DNA of 64,000 bases, taken from NCBI GenBank assembly GCA_013407085.1, contig JACCGJ010002683.1, forward strand, positions 1 to 64,000, in the 5' to 3' direction. The notes under the pieces were generated by a model. The model saw only the letters and a program-made list of their open reading frames with translations, was not told the DNA's origin and ran no database searches. Below are positions 56,206 through 64,000 of the stretch, piece after piece; position 1 is the first letter of the stretch; every line of letters starts with the position of its first letter. This DNA comes from Atriophallophorus winterbourni. Taxonomy: Eukaryota > Platyhelminthes > Trematoda > Plagiorchiida > Microphallidae. The translations under genes were made by a program, and so were the position numbers.

Positions 56206-59200
56206 TTTAACATCTTTGTATGCTAACGAAAAGCAGTTCATTATGAACTGAAGCTGATCTTTGAATGTTTTCGGTATTAACTAGTATCTCTTGTTTATAG
56301 TTTTGCTTTTGTTTGCTGACCAAGTTGTCATATAGACGAACACCTTTCAGAACCACCGAACCGGGATTCGTGTATTGCGAGGCTGACTTGTGTGTCTGTT
56401 GCATTTATCCATTCAAAACATCTGTTCAGTGACACGATACCTTGTAACACGATCGTCTCCGTCAATTGTATATTGATAGCCAATCGAACTCAGGAATTAT
56501 TCTTCAGATATTTAAGCATAAGCCGGTCAATGGCTTACACTCATCCGGACAGCAATTTCAACATAGTTAACATCGGAAAGGAAATCAACACTGTTTATCA
56601 TGTGCAAAGCTTATTTTAGGGTCGGTAGTTAGCAGTTAGGCCAGCATAATCAACTGAGACGTGAGCTTATAGTTAACATGTTACAATCATCGATTATCTC
56701 TGGCTAAAAAACTTAAACTCATAAATAAAGAGGATACCGTTTACATCATAGACTCTCAGCTGTGGAATGACATGAATTCATGTGATTGGATTCATGTACA
56801 CGGAACGTTACATGCACAAACCACACTACACTACAGCGAAAACGCCCATCGGATAGTGTGAACTCCGCGAGATTCTTAATTCGGACAACAAACGACTACC
56901 CACTTTGTGATTTGTGAGTAAATGGGAGTTACCGGCAGATGGCCAACAGACTCAAAACAGAGACGCTGACGCCAGTGCTTTGTCATCGCTGTGGGTGGGT
57001 GATCTACGTAGAGCACCTCGCCTGTTGGCATAGTGAGCAGTCACTAGATTCCCTAACTCAGTTCCAAATAGGGTATACCTGCGAGTAATGACAAAATTTA
57101 TTCACCAATGAGGAAAACTTTCAATCGAACATGTAAAACTCAGGAATTTGGTGGTTGCATCCTACGCGTTCACTAACGAGCATTGCATTGCGAAACAAAT
57201 ATGATTTAATGAACCAGTTACATATCGCTAGGCCTTCGAAGCAGGGTGCCAATTTTCTGGCATTTACTTACTTGCACTGCTGTGAATTCCAGTTAAATGA
57301 CATGGTGGAAATAATTAGTCTTTCATTTCGGTCGTACGCACAGGCTATCAGCGCTGTGTTGCGAAAATGTCGTTCTGACAATGAGATTTCGGTTTGCAAA
57401 GTTTGACGTTAACTTTGATTTGCATCATCTGGCCGGGTAGATTTCATGCCTGGAAAATAGTTTGACCTTAGTGCAGCAATATAACCTGCCATTTGGCAGA
57501 TTGGGTAATCCATAATATTGATGCATGTTTCGGTATTGATAGGAAGGCTATCGATACGAGCATTCTTTGAACAGATGAATCGATGAATCAATGTGTATAT
57601 CTAAATGTGTGTTCTGAAGTTTTTGTGTTGTGGTTTCCTCATATTAAAAAAGTACTTCACGGAATTCCTTTTTAAAGTAAACATAATAAGGGGTCCCTAA
57701 TGCATTTCAGCCCGTTTTTATACACTGTAAGTCAACGAGTAGTATATTAATCTACTCAGTCATCCTGCTTTTGAACTTCAACGAGAACGCCTTATATTTA
57801 ATGTCGACAATCAATAAATTGTCAGCATCGATTAAATTGAATAGAACATTGAACAAATTATGTGGAAATGGATACTGATAAATTGACACCAACACCATTC
57901 AATGGAACGAGCATTCAATTGTTCAGCCAGCTCGATAATTCAAATAAGATATGGGCGATCGATAATGGCTAAAACTAATTTTCGATCTAATTTTTCCAGC
58001 CAGACAATTTGTATCGATCACAGAAAGTTTTCAGAGCATTTTTTAATACGCAGCTCTAACGTAAATGGATTTTTAATTGAATTGTCATGAAAAAATTATC
58101 GGAGCCTCAAAACAGCAGATCATGTTGTGGACTTTCGCTCTCATATAAATCAAACTTGAGAGTGAATATAAAAATATCCTTAATTAAAACAATCTAATTA
58201 ACAGAGAAGGAAGAGCCTCACCTCAAACCATCGATCAAATGTTACGTCGCACCAGCAGACTTGTCTGACACTACGATTCTGCCACTCTACTACTATGATA
58301 GTGCGCCCCACTCAGATATACTCAAAGGGAATATAGATTTCGTATGTATATTGAATTTTTTTCTGACCAAGTTCAATTATTAAAATGGTTAACGAGAGTG
58401 AATCACTGATCAGTAACGACTTAACCTCTCACAATGATTCGACTGGATCCGGTTAAACATTGCAAATAAAAGTATTCGTTGGTTATCTCTGGCGAAGACA
58501 ATACCGCAAATCCGATATCCACAGCTTTTTAAACATCCAGTCTCATATTTCCCAGTAGTATTAAGCCCCATACATGTATTGAAAAAAAGGGATATGGATT
58601 TTTGGTGTTTTTATTATTACTCTCAATTAAGACCCTCAGTTAATTTTAGGGGCACAAAGTTCACATGTTCAGAATCAATTTGCATGACTTCAATATCACG
58701 ATTCAGATTATGTTTTGTAAAAATGAACGAGGTTTATTTACGCAAGAAAGCAGCTTGCTTTCGGATAATATTTAACAGAAAGCGACAAGTGAAGCTCATC
58801 TACCACGTCGAGTTAACCTGCTGCTTCAAATTTCGATTATATACTATCACTGTTTGCGAAAAGTAACATTGTTATCTCCAGTATACTGTGAACACAGCGA
58901 AACTGGGTAGCTTTGCGATTAAATCCCGGGGACTGCACAAGATCCCACAAGATCACTTCAGGTATCCAGAGCCCTTCAGCAAGATCTATAATCTTGCTAC
59001 TAGCTTGATTGCTACAGGAAGTTGCATGGTCTGAACTCAAACAGCAAGACTTTACACAGCGTCACATATAGAGAGAACCCTTGATTGAGGTACAAAGGCT
59101 TCCATACTCAGAATCACCTTCGAAGTCATTTATAGGAGATTAAAGAGCGAATACTAGTTTACATTAGCTCTTTATTATATTTCGTATCAAGTGGCCGTTT

Positions 59201-60297
59201 GGGCGATGCTCATCTCTTGATTTCTTTAACGCAAAGTTGCAATGTGATATGATTTCATTCACTGGATTGGGTATAAGACTGCGAAGTTATTTTCCAACTG
59301 TTTTGGTTTCCGTTTCATATTGGAGTATTCTGCAGATCTGGGATAAACACGTTCCTTCTATTGTCCAAACGGACAAGACCTGCAGCGTCTGATTGAAATT
59401 CTAACGACATATCCGTTGTACAATATTCTCGGCCGACCAATCGCCGTCATTTTTACAATAGGATTCGTTTTACTTGGAGTTTTTACGACCGGCGTTTGTT
59501 GCGAGTGTTACATAGAAGCCTGATGCGAACATGACAAATCAATTATTATATAGTTGTCTTGACTGGACTCTCACATTTTAGCGCTACCATTGGATAAATT
59601 AATCCAGCCAAAGCATTTCTTTGGCTGATTGATTTCTTTGCCTTTAAATTTCAAAATTTCTAGATACAAAACTAGGAACTCTTCACTCAACCTCCTGAAA
59701 TCCTATCAGTATGTAACCTCTCTCACAAACTTAACTTTTTATTCAGAAATAGATACTGATCAATATTTTGTTTTCACATACTTAATTAATGACACATCGG
59801 TAATAATGATTCTTAATCATTGTAAAATCCAAGATACTTTGTCGTTACAAACCTGCCATCTGCTGAGTTTCCTCAATTTGGGTGCCTCGAGAGCATAGAA
59901 CATAATTCAGCTATGTCTGCTGCCGTAATATTTAACGATAGCGATCGTAATTCCCCGAGATATAACGGTTCTTTATTGTATCATGTTACTTTGCTCGATT
60001 CTCAAATTGAATTGCGAGACACCATCTAGTTCAACTGATTATCCATATTAAAGCACTCAGGAAGCATAGAATTAAAGAATGGTTGACGAAACTAAATTCA
60101 TTAAAATTGTACTCAAAGCTGTATTTCGAGCGATATCCTCCAGCCACCAACCAGTCACAACCGCCCGTTGTGGTGTTTTAATCACAATGCCAATATGGCA
60201 CACTACGGTCACCACCTAATACCACATTCAAGGTCATATCAAGGACGCGACCTTTTCTGTATGAACTCTCGTTATAGTTTGATTGGTACTGTGATAC
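56206..60297. other. No recognisable gene (4.1 kb)
   Basis: This is the longest stretch without a supported feature. ORFs are under 100 codons and I recognise no motifs, hammerhead cores, LINE tails or transposon ends. It may be single-copy intergenic or intronic DNA. Confidence 0.45.
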
Positions 60298-61029
60298 GTG
60301 GCTGGACACGATACATTTAATGCGATTTTCAATGAATCATTCCCCATGCTCATAAATACGTATATTAACCCGGTGATGGATTACTCAGTGCAAGCTTGGT
60401 CACAGTGGCTACAAAAGGACATCAAGCTGCTCGAGAGGATTTATCACAGAGCAACCAAAATGGTTGGCTGCCTCCGCAAACTACCATATGAGAATCGACT
60501 TGAACATCTTAATTTGGATACACTGCTTCGCAGACGGGTTAGATTTGATCTAATCCTAACGTACAAAATAATGAACTCAAAGGCGCACCCTCTGAGGCAT
60601 CTATTTCGCCTCCGGTCAAGCCATGTCACACGTACTCACCCATTGGCATTTGATATTCCACATTCCCACCGGAACTCCCGTCGGTTCTTCTATTCGGTGC
60701 GCGTTTGTTTCTTATGGAACTCCCTACCGTCAGATGTTGTCCAATCATCTAGTGAAAGGATTTTCAGAAACAAATTGGAAATATTTATGCGTAGTAATTC
60801 CACCCTACATCCCGTTTATATAACATGATCTTTTTCCAAACGAATAATTTTTTTTCATCATACAGCGAAAATACATGACATTTTTGTAACTACAAAACTG
60901 TCGATCTTCCTAATGACTCAATTTATTTTGTAGATATAATTATTGTCCTTATACGAATATCCTGTGGTGTTGTACAGCTACGAGCTTTTTTATACCATAA
61001 ATTCTTGAATCTTAAATCTTGAATCTTGC
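60298..61029 (+). pseudogene. CR1-like LINE C-terminus, open frame, with 3' tail
   Basis: A 176-codon uninterrupted frame (60298-60828) reads FPMLINTYINPVMDYSVQAW, QWLQKDIKLLERIYHRATKM, YENRLEHLNLDTLLRRRVRF, DLILTYKIMNSKAHPLRHLF, SRRFFYSVRVCFLWNSLPSD and IFRNKLEIFM. It is the complete region C-terminal to the RT palm and shows no decay. The 200-bp UTR ends in TATACCATAAATTCTTGAAT and CTTGAAT repeats (to 61029). The ATG is incidental because the element is 5'-truncated. The open frame implies recent insertion. Confidence 0.9.
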
Positions 61030-61559
61030 ACAAATTCATTTTAACTGGTTAGGATTAGCCAAACTTAGACCAAACATTGATTCATCTACGTCCGCCAAAC
61101 TTGGAATACATTCCTCTCTGTAAAGTAATTTATAAATTCGAACACATTGTGATACAAAAACGAATTGCCTTTTAACCAAAATCTTTTTACCATCATAGTT
61201 GGGTTCACATTGTTTAAACTGATGGTTTAGTTACAATTTGGCGAAAGACAATACCTATTGCCAAGGTGATTTCATGGATTATTTACAATTCCCCTGGATC
61301 AGGAATGGCTGAGAACAAAAGCAATATCGTTGGTTTTCTCATTAGTTTGACGGCTGCAATCATATATCGGACCGAGGATGTTTATTTGACAGCGAAACTG
61401 AAACAAAACCGGTTGTCTTTAATAAGTCGACCTTGTTAGACGCTGCGCTGAGACAAATCGGTCATTGGTTGAAACATGACGTGCTGCACCTTATATGTGA
61501 TCGAAAGTCAGTATTAAATTTTCCGATTCATCTAATTTTTATTCTACATCAGACCATGT
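61030..61559. other. No recognisable gene
   Basis: AT-rich spacer. Confidence 0.4.
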
Positions 61560-61689
61560 GGCTCATAAGTCTGGTGTTTATTCACAGTTTCTTGAACATG
61601 AAGTGGTAAGAGTCATATGACAAGGTGCTAGGGTGTTGCAGTGATTTCCCATCAATTATAAGCAACCACTTTACATCTAGATAGGTTCA

Positions 61690-61775
61690 GTCCTGGGCTG
61701 AGTACATTTTCCGAAGTGTGGGATTCAAACCTGGACCGTGTGATTGCTAGTCAGAAGTCATGTCCTCGGTACCTC
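61690..61775 (-). repeat. tRNA-like segment, candidate SINE head
   Basis: The minus strand reads CCACGGAGGTACCGAGGAC, an anticodon-arm-like CTTCTGACTAGCAATCACAC, then GGTCCAGGTTTGAATCCCA. The last block contains a good B box (GGTTTGAATCC) in a T-arm setting. The acceptor stem is not complete, so a functional tRNA is unlikely. A tRNA-derived SINE head is more probable, with the body perhaps running to about 61560. I saw no second copy. Confidence 0.4.
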
Positions 61776-62639
61776 CGTGGCATTTATCTATTCGTGATCT
61801 AAACTTTAACAACATCTCCATTTCCTCGTTCGTCTCAAAGTCTATAGGATTCGAGTATGTTTTCTTCTTCCATAGTACAAACCAAGGTATGTTTGTATTG
61901 TTTAAAAGAGTATCCAGATTTACTTGGTTGGGCTAACGTGTTAAACATCACATTTTTGTATGACCAATGGGGTATGCCACGATTGTTGCAGCTTGCAAAA
62001 TCCCCTTCGCAAGCGATAAAGCTTGATGTTCAACAGGACGAGCTGCATATAAATAGAAATCACAATTGACCGAACATAGCGAGAGATTGTGATGAATGCC
62101 ACGTTGCCACACTGTTATTTCGTGTACACTAGAAACTCCGTTTATACACGGCATGGAACATGCTCCCCGTTACATGGTTTTCGTTGATAGCCAATCGCAT
62201 CCAACTTACTGACGGTCAAGTTGAATGCAATCCATGTCCTCGTTCTACCGTTTGTAGTGTAATGTATGGGGATTTAAGATTAAATGGTTGTGCTTAAAAT
62301 GGAAACAGCTATAGAATAAACAAAATATCGAAATCGTACGTCCATATTTCGATCTAGGCGGTTCGAAGGAGAAGTAAAAATAGTTCCAAGTATGATATGG
62401 ATTAGGGAAATTTCGGTCTGAGATGCATGTTTGGGTAAACTTGTTTTTCAAGCTCGTGTGTATAACGGAAGCTGTGATGATTTTCTCTAAGCTGGGACTA
62501 ACACAACATTATACAATATGAAATTTCGTAAATTTTTCTTCGAAAATCATTTCATGCGGTGACGACAACTTCCACTTGTAAACTGCTCAAGAAAAAGCTT
62601 ACACCGACTGAATAAAAGTTTCGACGAGTTATTTGAAGG
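61776..62639. other. No recognisable gene
   Basis: Short unsupported ORFs only. Confidence 0.4.
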
Positions 62640-62990
62640 GTGAGATTGTGACTGCGTGGTGGTGTGTCTGAATGGGTGAGACGCTGTGAGGATTATTTTG
62701 CTTGCTGGGATTAGGTAAAAATGCGTCGGCTCTCAAGAGTGCTCAATCCGAGTCTAGACTCAATCCGAGTCTAGACAATCGCTAATCAAAGGATAGATTA
62801 TACAAACCGTTAATCATCTGGGTTGCCTTATAATAAATCCTCTCAAATAGCGGGATGTATTTTCCCAACCATGATGCCCAAGTTTGCGACGAACAGTCCA
62901 AATGTACGACATAATAACTTGTTGTTGCTCTACTTTGATTATTGTCGACCTTTGATATACATCCCGAACATATGAGGATTTCATACTCCA
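62640..62990 (-). pseudogene. CR1-like LINE fragment, 3'-truncated
   Basis: Minus-strand frames read SSQTWASWLGKYIPLFERIY, YKATQMINGLYNLSFD, then LSRLGLSTLESRR. Within it a 17-bp unit CTCAATCCGAGTCTAGA is tandemly duplicated (62742-62758, 62759-62775). The copy parallels 26388-26620 and, like it, loses clear similarity just past GATTGTGACTGCG. Confidence 0.75.
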
Positions 62991-63904
62991 CAGCTTTTCA
63001 CATTACTATAGACATGTAGGAGAAACACTTATACTGAGAATAACGTTATTCGACGAGGAAGGCATGAATATTTATCTTTAGAATTCTTAATTCCTCCGTG
63101 AGATTTACAAGTCCGAATTTCATATTCATTTTGGCATCCTGGTGGGAAAGAATAGGCCTTTCAAATGCTTGTGATAAAAGCCACGAAAGCAATCTAGTCA
63201 ATTTGGGCGTTCATCAATATAATAGTGCTCCAGAAAGTCCCCAACAGCAACATGATTATAAACAATGGCCACACATTGATGAAATGAGCGGAACACAGCT
63301 GTCTGTTGTTTAAAATTCATTTTCCAGGTGCTGTTCATCAAATTTCAAACCAAAAATTTAAACATCACTTCACTAAGAAGCACTAATAGTTAATTGGGCA
63401 TGGTCTTCACATGAAATCAATCGAATAGACGTGTCTTTGACATGATTTCTAAAAGTTCGCAATAAAAGTACGAGCCGAATCCGGGAAGGTAGGAAAAATC
63501 TCCAATGGATGCTGCTATACCAAAAGGTAGAGCATCCAAGGTTTCTTTACCAGATCGGAAAAAACGCGAAGATGTTTTTAACTGGGATAATTCCTATTCA
63601 AATGGCAGTTGGTCTGACAGATGCTGTCAGGGGCACAGGTGATTTCTTAGCAAAATTTTATCCGCAGGATATTTGTTAAAAGATGTCTCAGCGCCATCAG
63701 CATTGCCAGGAGTAACAGAGGCGGAATACGTAAGTGAGGTAAATGTAAATTCTACAAGGATGTGGCATAATCTACGCAGACTAAACATAAAAATTCACCT
63801 AGTGAAGAAAAAACAACACGCGTTGCTGAATACGTGTGACCAACATGTGTACGCACCAATTTGCTATTTGCTTTAACATTCTTTGAGAGAAGGACCAGGT
63901 ACAA
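62991..63904. other. No recognisable gene
   Basis: ORFs at 63098-63313 and 63673-63876 show no recognised motif. They could belong to the LINE that starts at 63905. Confidence 0.35.
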
Positions 63905-64000
63905 AATAATGGAAGCTAGGGATTACTTCGTCTATGTGCAAGGATGGTAATCGTCACAGTCCTGCAATATTTCGTCCTGTCACCTTAATTAATATATTGT
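63905..64000 (+). pseudogene. LINE reverse transcriptase start, cut by the window end
   Basis: The frame reads CKDGNRHSPAIFRPVTLINI, a recognisable form of the KKGDRxxPxNYRPVSLTNI block that opens the RT domain of non-LTR elements. The rest lies beyond 64000. Confidence 0.55.

Noticed and set aside
1..64000. CRISPR arrays, rRNA, bacterial operons or promoters
   Set aside because: No regularly spaced short repeats of CRISPR type, no rRNA-like conserved blocks, and no ribosome binding sites or operon-like gene packing. The content is eukaryotic.

Overview
The window looks like repeat-dense, AT-rich animal DNA. I place it in a parasitic flatworm, most likely a trematode related to schistosomes (moderate confidence). 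Three things point there: many decayed CR1-like LINE copies carrying the RRATK / FFSVRVCFLWNSLP-type ORF2 C-terminus that I associate with trematode genomes; an RTE-clade LINE; and hammerhead ribozyme motifs, one of which closely resembles the schistosome Sm-alpha hammerhead. Another lophotrochozoan is not excluded. I see no bacterial-style gene organisation, no convincing multi-exon host gene, no rRNA and no intact tRNA gene.

Left part (1-9.6 kb): a short LINE derivative framed by a perfect 14-bp target-site duplication (1230-1625), a broken mariner transposase that keeps its D34D spacing (2556-2958), a long hairpin (3095-3156), a LINE fragment (4140-4740), an internally deleted piggyBac element with TTAA sites and terminal repeats still in place (5378-6768), and a 1.4-kb CR1-like ORF2 pseudogene on the minus strand (7590-9020).

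Middle (11.7-48.6 kb): many CR1-like and RTE-like LINE fragments on both strands, some internally deleted or 5'-inverted. Interleaved with them are short repeats carrying hammerhead-like self-cleaving RNA motifs of three kinds: type A (12.4-13.2, 33.5, 41.5 kb), type B (13.8, 36.3, 39.3, 39.9 kb) and type C (38.74 kb, Sm-alpha-like). The only ORF that looks like a possible host protein is a 194-codon serine/proline-rich reading frame at 24406-24990 on the minus strand, with two CACGTG E-boxes about 200 bp upstream. The best preserved RTE reverse transcriptase lies at 29265-30705.

Right part (49-64 kb): a 2-kb inverted repeat with arms of about 620 bp (49582-51578), a head-to-tail dimer of the type A hammerhead repeat with an exact 241-bp period (53082-53490), more LINE C-termini (the best, 60298-60828, keeps a 176-codon open frame), a tRNA-like SINE candidate (61690-61775), and the start of another reverse transcriptase cut by the window end.

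These parts do not form a pathway. The working hypothesis is a layered retroelement graveyard in which LINEs supply target-primed reverse transcription, while short hammerhead repeats (retrozyme-like or Penelope-LTR-like) behave as non-autonomous, self-processing passengers. The hammerhead repeats are the most interesting content.
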